Assembly: GCA_015062205.1 (NCBI GenBank) | Contig: SUVB01000058.1 | Coordinates: 1 to 64,000 of the forward strand | Reading direction: 5' to 3' | Length of the DNA: 64,000 nucleotides | From: Desulfovibrio desulfuricans | GTDB taxonomy: Bacteria > Desulfobacterota > Desulfovibrionia > Desulfovibrionales > Desulfovibrionaceae | Part shown: piece after piece, positions 44,292 to 53,207 of the stretch | How the letters are laid out: each line of letters begins with the position of its first letter | How positions within the stretch are numbered: position 1 is the stretch's first letter | Translations under genes and position numbers: made by a program | The notes under the pieces: generated by a model | Told to the model about the DNA's origin: nothing | Databases searched by the model: none | What the model saw: the letters and a program-made list of their open reading frames with translations, nothing else

Positions 44292-45167
44292 CTAGTCGCC
44301 GCTCGGCGCACTGCCGGCGGCCTGCGGGCGGCCTTCCGCCCCGTCGGGTTCAATGACTTCCGCGTCCGTCACATCCTCTTCAGGAGCCGACGGCACGCCG
44401 CCGGTCTCCGGAGCGGACGCACCGCCGGCAACAGGCAGGGCGCGGGCCGCCGCCTGCACGCCGGGGAGGGGATGCTGCTCCCCGGTCTGCGGCAGGGGCA
44501 TGCAGCTCCTGTCCACCAGCACGATGCCCGTGCGTTCCAGCACCTCGCGCCGGTAGGCGTACTCCTCCTGCAACCGGTGATGCCGATACACGAACCAGCG
44601 GTGGACAAGATAGCAGACCGCAATCATGGCGGCGATGCTGCCCGCCAGCCAGGGAATATAGGGCGTCAGCGTGCCGCCCAGACGCATCAGGGCCGAAAAC
44701 GCGCCGTCCACGAAGAACAGCCCGGCCCCCAGCAACAGAATGCCCAGCAACAGCACCACCGTAGGCGCATTGCGGATAATGGCGTAAAAACGCCGCAGCC
44801 GTTCGGGCACCTGTTCCGCATCCGCCGCCGTTGCGCCACCCCCCGCCCCCGCCGGGGAGGCTCCGCCCTCCCGGCCGAGCATGTGCGACACCCAGGCGCC
44901 GGCCAGATGCACGATGAGCATCAGCCCCACAGGGGCCAGCACCGCCGCTGCGGCCCAGCCCAGCCAGGGAAAGCGCGCCAGGGGCGGGCCGCCCGGCGTT
45001 TCGGGCGCGGCGTGCATAAGCCCGTAAAAAAAGGACACCCCGCCCACGATCAGCTCCACCATAAAGATGGCGACCATAAGATAGATGAGCGCGTCCTTGT
45101 GCGGCCCGGCGTACCAGGCCGTTGCGCCGCCCCCGCCCTCCGGCGAATGGTTGTCCCCTGTGTGCAT
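44292..45167 (-). CDS. Four-helix membrane protein, first gene of TelA module
   Basis: A 291-residue protein with four hydrophobic segments at about 27-50, 67-92, 135-155 and 170-190. A Gly/Ala-rich loop lies between the second and third. The last 90 residues are hydrophilic: a YAYRREVLERTGIVLVDRSC segment followed by a Pro/Ala/Glu-rich tail. I recognise no family. It starts with MHTGDNHSPEGGGGA at 45167, and a weak GGTACC precedes it. It opens the operon that continues with the secreted coiled-coil protein (28 bp downstream), TelA and the XpaC-like protein. The tail may contact cytoplasmic TelA. Confidence 0.7.
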   Translation of the reverse strand: MHTGDNHSPEGGGGATAWYAGPHKDALIYLMVAIFMVELIVGGVSFFYGLMHAAPETPGGPPLARFPWLGWAAAAVLAPVGLMLIVHLAGAWVSHMLGREGGASPAGAGGGATAADAEQVPERLRRFYAIIRNAPTVVLLLGILLLGAGLFFVDGAFSALMRLGGTLTPYIPWLAGSIAAMIAVCYLVHRWFVYRHHRLQEEYAYRREVLERTGIVLVDRSCMPLPQTGEQHPLPGVQAAARALPVAGGASAPETGGVPSAPEEDVTDAEVIEPDGAEGRPQAAGSAPSGD

Positions 45168-45309
45168 GCGGTACCTCTATTCGCGAGAGCATACGATGCC
45201 CGCCGCCGCCCCGCAAGCCCCGGAACGGCATCTTTTCCTCCGGGCACCCGGCCTTGCCCCGAAAGCATATCTGGCTTAACGTGCCCGAAGTTCCACCGGA
45301 GGTTTCGTC

Positions 45310-46326
45310 ATGCATGTTCTGGTTACCGGCGCGGCCGGGTTCATAGGCTACCATCTGGCCCGGCGACTGCTGGCCGACGGCCACAGCGTGGTCGGCGTCG
45401 ATACCTGCAATGACTACTATGACGTCCGCCTGAAAGAGGATCGCTTGGCGCAGCTGGCCGCCATGCCCGAGGCAACGCGCTTCCGCTTCGAAAAACTGGA
45501 TCTGGCCGACGCGGCGGGCATGGAAGCCCTTTTTGCCCGCGAAGGTTTCAGCCATGTGGTCAATCTGGCCGGTCAGGCAGGCGTGCGCTACAGCATCGAG
45601 AATCCGGAATCCTATCTCCAGGCCAATCTGCTGGGCTTCGGGCACATCCTGGAAGGCTGCCGCCGCCACGGGGTGGAGCACCTGCTCTACGCCTCCTCCT
45701 CGTCCGTCTACGGCCTCAACGCGGCGCGTCCCTATTCCGTGCGGCACAATGTTGACCACCCCGTCAGCCTGTATGCCGCCACCAAGAAAAGCAACGAGCT
45801 CATGGCCCACGCCTACAGCCATTTGTACCGCATTCCCTGCACGGGCCTGCGCTTTTTTACGGTGTACGGCCCCTGGGGACGGCCGGACATGGCCCTGCAC
45901 CTCTTTACCACCGCCATCGTGCGCGGCGAGCCCATCAAGGTGTTCAACAACGGCCGCATGCGCCGGGACTTCACCTATGTGGACGACATTGTGGAAGGCG
46001 TCGTCCGCCTCATGCCGCTGGCCCCGCAGCCCGATCCCGCCTTTGACCCGGCGAATCCGGATCCCGCCAGCAGTTCCGCGCCCTGGCGCGTGTACAACAT
46101 CGGCAACAACACCACGGTGGAGCTCAACGACTTCATCGCCACCCTGGAGGAGGCCCTCGGCATGAAGGCCCGCAAGGAGATGCTGCCCATGCAGCCGGGC
46201 GACGTGGAAGCCACCTGGGCCGACATCGACGCCCTGAACGCCGCCACGGGCTTCGCCCCCTCCACGCCTCTGGCCGAGGGCATCGCCCGCTTTGTGGCCT
46301 GGTACAGGGAGTACTACCGCGTATGA
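45310..46326 (+). CDS. NAD-dependent epimerase, UDP-glucuronate 4-epimerase type
   Basis: A 338-residue extended SDR enzyme. The start MHVLVTGAAGFIGYHLARRL gives the NAD-binding motif. VVGVDTCNDYYDVRLKEDRL is strongly typical of UDP-glucuronate 4-epimerases (CapI/GAE type). The serine block is YASSSSVYGLN, the YxxxK is in SLYAATKKSNELM, and RFFTVYGPWGRPDMAL is the hallmark downstream block. It would make UDP-galacturonate for surface polysaccharide. GGAGG lies ahead of the ATG. It overlaps the start of the U32 peptidase gene by 4 bp, an unusual partner, and is divergent from the TelA module. Confidence 0.9.
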   Translation: MHVLVTGAAGFIGYHLARRLLADGHSVVGVDTCNDYYDVRLKEDRLAQLAAMPEATRFRFEKLDLADAAGMEALFAREGFSHVVNLAGQAGVRYSIENPESYLQANLLGFGHILEGCRRHGVEHLLYASSSSVYGLNAARPYSVRHNVDHPVSLYAATKKSNELMAHAYSHLYRIPCTGLRFFTVYGPWGRPDMALHLFTTAIVRGEPIKVFNNGRMRRDFTYVDDIVEGVVRLMPLAPQPDPAFDPANPDPASSSAPWRVYNIGNNTTVELNDFIATLEEALGMKARKEMLPMQPGDVEATWADIDALNAATGFAPSTPLAEGIARFVAWYREYYRV

Positions 46327-48533
46327 ACGACGACGCAGCGCGCGCTGCCCCAACGGCCCGGCCCGAAATTCTGGCCCCGGCGGGCGACGCGCCCTCCTTC
46401 CTGGCAGGGCTGGCGGCGGGGGCGGATGCCGTCTATCTGGGGCTCAAGCACTTTTCCGCCCGCATGCAGGCGGAAAACTTCAGCCTGACCGAGTTGTCGC
46501 GCCTCACGGACCTGGCCCACGCGGAACAGGCCCGCGTGTATGTGGCCATGAACACCCTGGTCAAGCCCGGCGAGACGGCGCAGATCTATCGCCTGGCCGC
46601 GCGGCTGGCCCGGCAGGTGCGGCCCGACGGACTCATTGTGCAGGATCTGGCCCTGCTGGATCTGGCCCGGCAGGCCGGCTTCGAGGGGGGACTGTTCCTC
46701 TCCACCCTGGCCAACCTCACCCATCCCGAGGCCCTCGTGCAGGCCAAAAAACTGGGCGCAGACCGCGTCATCCTGCCGCGCGAACTCTCCATTGACGAAA
46801 TCCGCCGCATGGGCGAGGCCTGCCCCGACGGACTGGACCTGGAATGTTTTGTCCACGGCGCGCTGTGCTACTGCGTTTCAGGGCGCTGTTACTGGTCCAG
46901 CTACATGGGCGGCAAAAGCGGCTTGCGCGGGCGCTGTGTGCAGCCCTGCCGCCGCCTATACCGCCAGGGCGGCCCGGCCGTGCCGGGCCTGCTGCGCGCT
47001 GCGGAAAGCGACGCGCGCGGGCGCGGGCAGGAGTTGCGTGCGGACGCCGCCCGCAGGGATCGCGACGGCCGGGACAGAAAAGCCCTCCGGACTTCGGCGG
47101 GACGCGACGCGTTTGCCGACGCGGCCCGGCGCAGCCCAGGACGGCAGGGCCACAGCCGGGCAGGAGGCAAGGAGCACAGCGGCCGCTGGTTCTCCTGCCT
47201 GGACCTCTCGCTGGACGTGCTGGTCAAGACCCTGCTGGATATCCCCCACCTTGCCTCGTGGAAAATTGAGGGACGCAAGAAGGGTCCGCACTATGTCTAC
47301 CATGTGGTGACGGCCTACCGCATTCTGCGGGACAATCCGGGCGACGCGAAGGCGCGCAGAACGGCGGAGGAAATATTGCAGATGGCTCTGGGGCGCGCGC
47401 CCACGCGGGCGCGTTTTCTGCCGCAGAAGGACAATACCATTCCCACCGCGCCCGACGGACAGACCAGTTCGGGCATGCCCGCAGGCAAGATCCGCATTGA
47501 GCAGGACGGCGCGGTGACGCTGAAGCCCTTCTTCGAGCTGCTGCCGCAGGACTACCTGCGCGTGGGCGTGGAAGACGAACGCTGGCACGCCACCCTGCCC
47601 GTAACGCGGCGCATCCCCAAGGGGGGCAGTCTTGTTCTGCGCCTGCAAAGGCACAAGACGCCCAAGGCAGGCACGCCCGTCTTTCTCATTGACCGGCGCG
47701 AACCCGAACTCATGCGCATCATCCGCGCCTGGCAGGAACGGCTGGAGACTCTGCCCGCCCGTCAAAGCCGCCCGGTGGAACATGTTCCCCGCCTGCCGCG
47801 CCCGGTCAGGGCGCAGTCCCGGCCGGACATGTTCTTGCGCGCGGACCTGCCGCAGGGCAAGGAGACCCGCGCCGCCCGCAACCGCATCCAGGCGCTCTGG
47901 CTCTCCCCAAAAAGCGCGGAGCTTTCACGCACGGTAACGCCGCGCATCTGCTGGTGGCTGCCGCCCGTCGTCTGGCCGGATGAGGAAGAAGCCCTGCGCC
48001 GCCATATCGGCCGCCTCTGGCGCGAGGGCGCGCGACATTTCGTCTGCAACGCGCCCTGGCAGCGGGGATTGTTTCCGGAGCGCCTCGACGGGGACGCCGA
48101 CCTGTTGGCCGGCCCCTTCTGCAATATGGCCAATGCCGCTGCGCTGGGCGTGCTGGCAGGCATGGGCTTTGCCGGAGCCTTTGTCAGCCCGGAACTGCCG
48201 CGTGACGACATGCTGGCCCTGCCGCGGCAAAGCCCCCTGCCGCTGGGTGCGGTGCTCTCCGGCTACTGGCCTGTGGGCATCAGCCGTTTCGGCCTGCTGG
48301 GCGTCAAGCCCAACGAGCCTTTTTTGAGTCCCATGGGCGAACCCTTCTGGGCGCGACAGTACGGCGGCAATATCTGGCTGTACCCGGCCTGGCCCCTGGA
48401 TCTCTCTGAAAAACGGCAGGAACTGGCCGACGCCGGCTACGGCTTTTTTGCGCACATGGGCGAACACCCGCCCGCATCCGTGCCGGAACTGCGCCGCAAG
48501 AGCCTGTTCAACTGGGAAGGCGCGCTGCTCTGA
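46323..48533 (+). CDS. U32-family peptidase / RNA hydroxylation-type protein
   Basis: A 736-residue protein of the U32 family (YegQ/RlhA/TrhP group), whose studied members help hydroxylate RNA bases or, in UbiU/V, ubiquinone. The N-terminal barrel begins PEILAPAGDAPSFLAGLAAG. The signature ECFVHGALCYCVSGRCYWS, then GRCVQPCRRLYR, gives the four cysteines for the Fe-S cluster (about 179-216). An Arg/Asp/Gly-rich insertion of about 70 residues (218-288) interrupts the barrel before WFSCLDLSLDVL. A second barrel-like half continues to the C-terminus. The start overlaps the epimerase stop. The extra length resembles the larger U32 proteins, but the basic insertion looks private to this lineage. 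Confidence 0.85.
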   Translation: MNDDAARAAPTARPEILAPAGDAPSFLAGLAAGADAVYLGLKHFSARMQAENFSLTELSRLTDLAHAEQARVYVAMNTLVKPGETAQIYRLAARLARQVRPDGLIVQDLALLDLARQAGFEGGLFLSTLANLTHPEALVQAKKLGADRVILPRELSIDEIRRMGEACPDGLDLECFVHGALCYCVSGRCYWSSYMGGKSGLRGRCVQPCRRLYRQGGPAVPGLLRAAESDARGRGQELRADAARRDRDGRDRKALRTSAGRDAFADAARRSPGRQGHSRAGGKEHSGRWFSCLDLSLDVLVKTLLDIPHLASWKIEGRKKGPHYVYHVVTAYRILRDNPGDAKARRTAEEILQMALGRAPTRARFLPQKDNTIPTAPDGQTSSGMPAGKIRIEQDGAVTLKPFFELLPQDYLRVGVEDERWHATLPVTRRIPKGGSLVLRLQRHKTPKAGTPVFLIDRREPELMRIIRAWQERLETLPARQSRPVEHVPRLPRPVRAQSRPDMFLRADLPQGKETRAARNRIQALWLSPKSAELSRTVTPRICWWLPPVVWPDEEEALRRHIGRLWREGARHFVCNAPWQRGLFPERLDGDADLLAGPFCNMANAAALGVLAGMGFAGAFVSPELPRDDMLALPRQSPLPLGAVLSGYWPVGISRFGLLGVKPNEPFLSPMGEPFWARQYGGNIWLYPAWPLDLSEKRQELADAGYGFFAHMGEHPPASVPELRRKSLFNWEGALL

Positions 48534-48562
48534 GCTGCGGGCGCGGGGCAGCGGGAAAACCT

Positions 48563-49369
48563 GTGCCGGAGTTGAATGCTGTTTTGAACGCCCGCGGGGC
48601 CTTTCCCCGCGGGCTGGAACAACCGCAGGGCTGTCTGCGTTTTGGCGCGGACGCCCTGCTGCTTGCCGCCTTTGCCGCCCGGCATATGGCGGCGCTGCCT
48701 GCCCCCCCGGGCAAGAGACTTGCCGCGGCGGAACTGGGCTGCGGCTGCGGCGCGGCCCTGCTGGGGCTGGCCCTGTGCTGTCCGGCAGTCAATGGGCTGG
48801 GGCTGGACAGGGAGATTGAGCTCGTGCGCGCCGCGCAACGCAACGCCCTTGCGCTCGGTCTTGCGGAACGCCTCCTTTTTGCTGCGGCGGACCTGGCCGA
48901 CACGGCAGCACTGCGCGATCTGCCCCACCCCTTGCGGCGCGGACGCGCAGCCGGTACCTTGGATGTGGCGCTGGCCAATCCGCCCTTTGACGTCAAGGGA
49001 CGCCCCTCGCCCCGGCCCTTGCGCGAACGCGCTCTCCGCACAGCGCAGGATGACGGGGACGCCCTGACGCTTTTCTGCCGCGCGGCGGCGGCGCTGCTGC
49101 GGCAGAAGGGGCATTTTTTCTGCATCTGCCACGCCCCGTCCCTGCCGCGCATGTGCGTTGCGCTGCATGCGGCAGGTCTGGGCGTGCGCCGCATGCTGCC
49201 CGTGCGGCCGCACCGGAACCGTCCGGCGTCGCGCGTGCTGATCGAAGCCCGCCGCGGCGCGGCCCACGACATGGTTCTGGAGACGCCGCTGACCCTGCAC
49301 GCCGCAGGACATGCCGCCGCCCGGCGCTGGACGGCTGCCGCATTGCGGTTTTGCCACTGGCTGGCCTGA
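48563..49369 (+). CDS. TrmN6-like SAM-dependent methyltransferase
   Basis: A 268-residue class I methyltransferase of the TrmN6/YfiC group, which methylates N6 of A37 in tRNA-Val. The opening CLRFGADALLLAAFAA corresponds to the family start. SAM motif I is AELGCGCGAALLGLAL (about 57-72). The adenine-N6 motif IV reads ANPPFDVKG (about 138-146). The start is the GTG at 48563 with a weak ribosome site; no better start is visible. It lies 30 bp after the U32 gene and 84 bp before the nuclease-helicase gene. The exact tRNA target is inferred from the family. Confidence 0.85.
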   Translation: MPELNAVLNARGAFPRGLEQPQGCLRFGADALLLAAFAARHMAALPAPPGKRLAAAELGCGCGAALLGLALCCPAVNGLGLDREIELVRAAQRNALALGLAERLLFAAADLADTAALRDLPHPLRRGRAAGTLDVALANPPFDVKGRPSPRPLRERALRTAQDDGDALTLFCRAAAALLRQKGHFFCICHAPSLPRMCVALHAAGLGVRRMLPVRPHRNRPASRVLIEARRGAAHDMVLETPLTLHAAGHAAARRWTAAALRFCHWLA

Positions 49370-49452
49370 ACGGCCGCCCCGGAACGTTCTTCACCCTTCA
49401 TCCATTGTGTCGTCCGCCGCAAGACCCGGCTTGCCGCCGTACGGAGCGCAGC

Positions 49453-52400
49453 ATGAATTTCATCGCCGACCTGCACATCCACTCCCGCTTTTCCCGCGCC
49501 ACCAGCAAGGCGCTCAATCCCCGTCATCTGGCTGCGTGGGCACGCTGCAAGGGCATCCACGTGCTGGGAACGGGCGACTTCACCCATCCGCAGTGGCGCG
49601 CCGAGCTGGCCGAACAGCTCGTGCGGGATGAAGAAAGCGGCCTGTACCGCCTGGCGGTTCCGCCCGAGGAGCCGGAATTCCTCGCGGGCGCGGCGCTGCG
49701 GCATGCGGGCGACACTGCCGGGCCGCTGTTCATGCTGCAAACGGAGATCAGTTCCATCTACAAACGCGGCGGCAAGGTGCGCAAGGTACACAACCTCATC
49801 TATGTGCCCACACTGGAAGACGCGGAACGCCTGTCCCTGCGCCTTGCGCAGATAGGCAACCTCAATGCGGACGGGCGTCCCATCCTCGGTCTGGACTCCC
49901 GCGACCTGCTGGAGATCATGTTGGACTGCGTGCCCGGCGCGGTGATGATTCCAGCCCATGTCTGGACGCCCTGGTTTGCGCTGTTCGGCTCCAAATCCGG
50001 TTTTGACAGGCTGGAAGACTGCTATGGCGACCTCTCGGCACACATTTTCGCCCTGGAGACGGGTCTTTCTTCCGACCCGGCCATGAACCGCCTTGTCAGC
50101 AGGCTGGACAGCTACGCGCTCGTGTCCAATTCCGACGCGCACTCCGGCGCGAATCTCGGACGCGAGGCCAACCTCTTTGCGGGACAACCGAGCTATGCCG
50201 GCATGTTCACCGCCCTGAAAGCGGCAGCCCGGCGCGAGGATCAGTGCGGACTGGACTGCCGTTTTCTGGGCACCATGGAATTTTATCCGGACGAGGGCAA
50301 GTACCATCTGGACGGACACCGCGCCTGCAATGTCGTGCTTGAGCCGCGTGAAGCGCTGCAGCTGAACAACATCTGCCCGGTGTGCGGCAGGCCGCTGACC
50401 GTGGGCGTGCTGCACCGCGTACTGGAACTGGCCGACCGGGACACGGCCCCCCGGCTTGCGCGCGAACCTGAAGCACGGCCGCTCATTCCCCTGTCGGAGG
50501 TGACGGGCGAGATTCTGGGCGTGGGCTCCGCCTCGCGCAAGGTACAGGAACACTACGCCAGACTGTTGCGCGACCTTGGTCCGGAACTGGACATCCTCTG
50601 CCGCCTGCCGGTGGCGGATATTCGCGCATACTGGGAACCTCTGGGCGAGGCCGTGGCCCGCATGCGCCGCGGGCAGGTGTACCGCAGGGGCGGCTATGAC
50701 GGGGAATACGGCGTGGTTCGCGTGTTTGCTCCCGAGGAACTGGCCGACGCGCAAGGCCCTGCCCTGCCCGGCCTGCAGGCTCCTGCCCGGCGTGGCCGCA
50801 AAAAAAGCACAACACCGCAAGTATCGCTTTTTTTGCCTGCAAGCGGCAAAAGTGTTGATGCTGCCGCCGTCCGGGCGGACATGCAGCGGCGCAACGCATC
50901 CGTGCAGGAAACGGTGGCCTTTTCCGAGGAACAGGAACGCGCGCTTGCTGCCGGCCCCGGTCCTGTGCTGGTGCTGGCCGGACCGGGCGCGGGCAAGACG
51001 CGCGTGCTTGTGGGCCGTCTGCAGCGCCTGCTGCGGGAAGGGATCGATCCCGGCCGCATTCTGGCCGTCACGTTCACCCGCCGCGCCGCCGGGGAACTGC
51101 GCGAACGCCTGACCGCGGCCTTTCCCGAGCGTGCTGCGGCGGCGCTGCCCCGCTGCGACACCCTGCACGGCCTTGCCTGGAGCGCGCTGCGCGGCGCGGC
51201 GGCCGAGCCGCCCCTGCTGCTGGGCGAAGAGGCGGCAGCCAACATCTTTCGTGCCGCCAATCCGCAGCTTGAACGCAAGGCCGCCCGTGCGCTCTGGGAC
51301 AGCCTCAACCTTGCGCGCGAGACAGGCACACTGGCGCAGCAAGCGCCCGACAGCCCGCTGTCACTCGCGGCGGCCCGCTATACGGCGCGCAAGAGAGCCG
51401 GTCGCCTGCCTCTGGTCGATTACGCCGACCTGCTTGAGCGCTGGCTTGACCAGGTCCGCAATTTCACCGGCACGCAGCGCTTCCTGCATGTGCTGGTGGA
51501 CGAGGTGCAGGATCTTTCCCCCGTGCAGCTGGACATTGTGCGTGCCCTACTGCCTCCGGACGGCACGGGTTTTTTTGGCATCGGCGATCCGGATCAGGCC
51601 ATCTACGGCTTTCGCGGCGTTTCAGGGCAGAGTGCAACAACCCTGCGCGCCTGCTGGCCCGGGCTTTCGACGCTGCGGCTCGGGCAAAGCTACCGCGCAA
51701 GTCAGGGCGTGCTGGACATGGCCCGCAGCCTGCTGCGCGAACGCGGCCAGTGCGGCCCGCTTACAGCCGTGCGCTCCGCGCCCGCCGAACTGCGCCTGTT
51801 TTCCGCTGCCGACGCTCAGGCCGAAGCACGCTGGGTGGCCGACCGGACGCGCGACCTTCTGGGCGCTACCGCGCACACCCTGCTTGACCAAAAGGGCAAG
51901 GACGACCTCCACGGTCTTGCAGGCGCGCTTGCGCCTGGCGACATCGCCGTGCTGGTGCGCCTCAAGGCGCAGATTCCCCCCCTGCAGACGGCTCTGGAAC
52001 GGGTCGGGATTCCCTGCGCAGCGCCTGTGGAGGAGTCCTTTCTGCAGGATGGCGCCTGCGCGCGTCTGCTTGATGAGCTTGCCCCAATGTACGGCCTTGC
52101 GGACGCTTTTGCCCCTGGGCCTGCGGGGCAAGCCCCCCGTGACGCCTTGCCCCGGAACTGGGCTCAGGCTCTGCCGGAGCCGGCGGTCATGGAAACGTGG
52201 TTGCGGCATCAGGAATGGGCCGGGGATCCGTTCATCTCCGGCAGGGCATGGCGCGCGCTTTGCGGCCTGTGGAAGCACTGCGGCTCCTGGCCGGCCTTTT
52301 TTGAGCGCCTGGCCTGGATGCGGGAAGAAGAAGCCGTGCGCGCCAGAGCCGAGCATGTGCAGATATTGACGCTGCACGCTTCAAAGGGATTGGAATTTCA

Positions 52401-52722
52401 GGCTGTTTTTATTCCTGGTCTGGAGGACGGCCTGCTGCCTCTGCGCAGGCAGCTGCTTTTCCCCACGTCGGACGACGAGGAGACGATGCCCGCCGCCGCG
52501 GTGGCGCAGGACGCGCTTGCCGAGGAATGCCGTCTGCTCTATGTGGGTCTTACCCGGGCGGCGCGCGCACTCTTTGTCAGCCATTGCGCTCGCCGGATGC
52601 TGTTCGGCAGACAGCTTGCGCTCGCGCCTTCGCCCTTCCTGTCACGCATCCGCGGCTTTTGCCGCCACAGCGCCATTGCCGCGCACACGCGCAGGGAACA
52701 GCAGCAGATTTCACTGCTGTAG
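49453..52722 (+). CDS. EndoQ-like PHP nuclease fused to UvrD/PcrA helicase
   Basis: A 1089-residue fusion. Residues 1-420 match the EndoQ/TIGR00375 type of PHP protein: DLHIHSRFSRATSKALNP, GTGDFTHPQW, ALVSNSDAHSG, then the zinc-finger-like NNICPVCGRPLTVGVLHRV. EndoQ nicks DNA 5' to deaminated bases such as uracil and hypoxanthine and to abasic sites. A basic linker (about 435-490) leads to an SF1A helicase with Walker A GPGAGKTRVLV (512-522), DEVQDLSPVQ, GDPDQAIYGFRG, ILTLHASKGLEFQAV and VGLTRAARALF. The start at 49453 is set by the PHP N-terminus with weak GAGCGCAG. It is the last gene of a plus-strand group. A repair role on deaminated DNA is inferred. Confidence 0.87.
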   Translation: MNFIADLHIHSRFSRATSKALNPRHLAAWARCKGIHVLGTGDFTHPQWRAELAEQLVRDEESGLYRLAVPPEEPEFLAGAALRHAGDTAGPLFMLQTEISSIYKRGGKVRKVHNLIYVPTLEDAERLSLRLAQIGNLNADGRPILGLDSRDLLEIMLDCVPGAVMIPAHVWTPWFALFGSKSGFDRLEDCYGDLSAHIFALETGLSSDPAMNRLVSRLDSYALVSNSDAHSGANLGREANLFAGQPSYAGMFTALKAAARREDQCGLDCRFLGTMEFYPDEGKYHLDGHRACNVVLEPREALQLNNICPVCGRPLTVGVLHRVLELADRDTAPRLAREPEARPLIPLSEVTGEILGVGSASRKVQEHYARLLRDLGPELDILCRLPVADIRAYWEPLGEAVARMRRGQVYRRGGYDGEYGVVRVFAPEELADAQGPALPGLQAPARRGRKKSTTPQVSLFLPASGKSVDAAAVRADMQRRNASVQETVAFSEEQERALAAGPGPVLVLAGPGAGKTRVLVGRLQRLLREGIDPGRILAVTFTRRAAGELRERLTAAFPERAAAALPRCDTLHGLAWSALRGAAAEPPLLLGEEAAANIFRAANPQLERKAARALWDSLNLARETGTLAQQAPDSPLSLAAARYTARKRAGRLPLVDYADLLERWLDQVRNFTGTQRFLHVLVDEVQDLSPVQLDIVRALLPPDGTGFFGIGDPDQAIYGFRGVSGQSATTLRACWPGLSTLRLGQSYRASQGVLDMARSLLRERGQCGPLTAVRSAPAELRLFSAADAQAEARWVADRTRDLLGATAHTLLDQKGKDDLHGLAGALAPGDIAVLVRLKAQIPPLQTALERVGIPCAAPVEESFLQDGACARLLDELAPMYGLADAFAPGPAGQAPRDALPRNWAQALPEPAVMETWLRHQEWAGDPFISGRAWRALCGLWKHCGSWPAFFERLAWMREEEAVRARAEHVQILTLHASKGLEFQAVFIPGLEDGLLPLRRQLLFPTSDDEETMPAAAVAQDALAEECRLLYVGLTRAARALFVSHCARRMLFGRQLALAPSPFLSRIRGFCRHSAIAAHTRREQQQISLL

Positions 52723-52880
52723 AGGCGACAGGGGGACAGAACGCACGAGCCCGCGCAAGACGGTTCACACACGCAAAACCGGAGCGTCATGCTGCACGGC
52801 GCATCTGCAGGAGCGGCGTCTTTTGCGTGCGGACGCAAACCGGCCGCTTTGTCAGGAGAGGCGCGCTCTTGTGCAGAGAC

Positions 52881-53138
52881 CTACTCTTCCAGCCAGGAAT
52901 CGTCTTCCAGCACCTTGTACCCGCGAACTGTGAGGTACTTTATGCCGTCCGCCTCATCCAGCAGGCCGGTTACCTCGACGGGAACGCTGACCTCATCGTC
53001 GAGATCCACACCCGCACCGCGTGGAACAATGCGGAATTCCACATCATCCTGCATGACAGCAACGCGGGCCTGGCGCGCATCCGCAGAGCGCGGAACAGCC
53101 GTGACATACCCCTTGATAGTAATCACACTCTTGTTCAT
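52881..53138 (-). CDS. Small unknown protein (85 residues)
   Basis: An 85-residue acidic protein starting MNKSVITIKGYVTAVPRS and ending EDDSWLEE. It reads as a small beta-barrel: repeated strands VEFRIVPRGAGVDLDDEV, VPVEVTGLLDEADGIKYLTV and RGYKVL suggest an OB-like or Sm-like fold, but I recognise no family. The ATG at 53136-53138 is used because the best promoter starts transcription near 53172, which would make the longer form (ATG at 53165) nearly leaderless. It is a single-gene unit convergent with the EndoQ-UvrD fusion. Confidence 0.65.
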   Translation of the reverse strand: MNKSVITIKGYVTAVPRSADARQARVAVMQDDVEFRIVPRGAGVDLDDEVSVPVEVTGLLDEADGIKYLTVRGYKVLEDDSWLEE

Positions 53139-53178
53139 TTGTTCTGCTACGGCCTTTTTTGCCATGTGATTTTTTGGC

Positions 53179-53207
53179 CATATAGCTTCTTTTACCGCAT
53201 GACGCAA
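53179..53207 (-). promoter_or_regulatory. Promoter of the 85-residue unknown gene
   Basis: On the minus strand TTGCGT (53202-53207) is followed after 17 bp by TATATG (53179-53184). The -10 is a good match, and the start codon at 53138 lies about 34 nt beyond the expected start point. Confidence 0.5.

Noticed and set aside
48508-51342. A 944-codon minus-strand frame opposite the TrmN6-like and EndoQ-UvrD genes
   Set aside because: The translation is low-complexity Arg/Ala/Gly and crosses two genes with clear motifs on the other strand.
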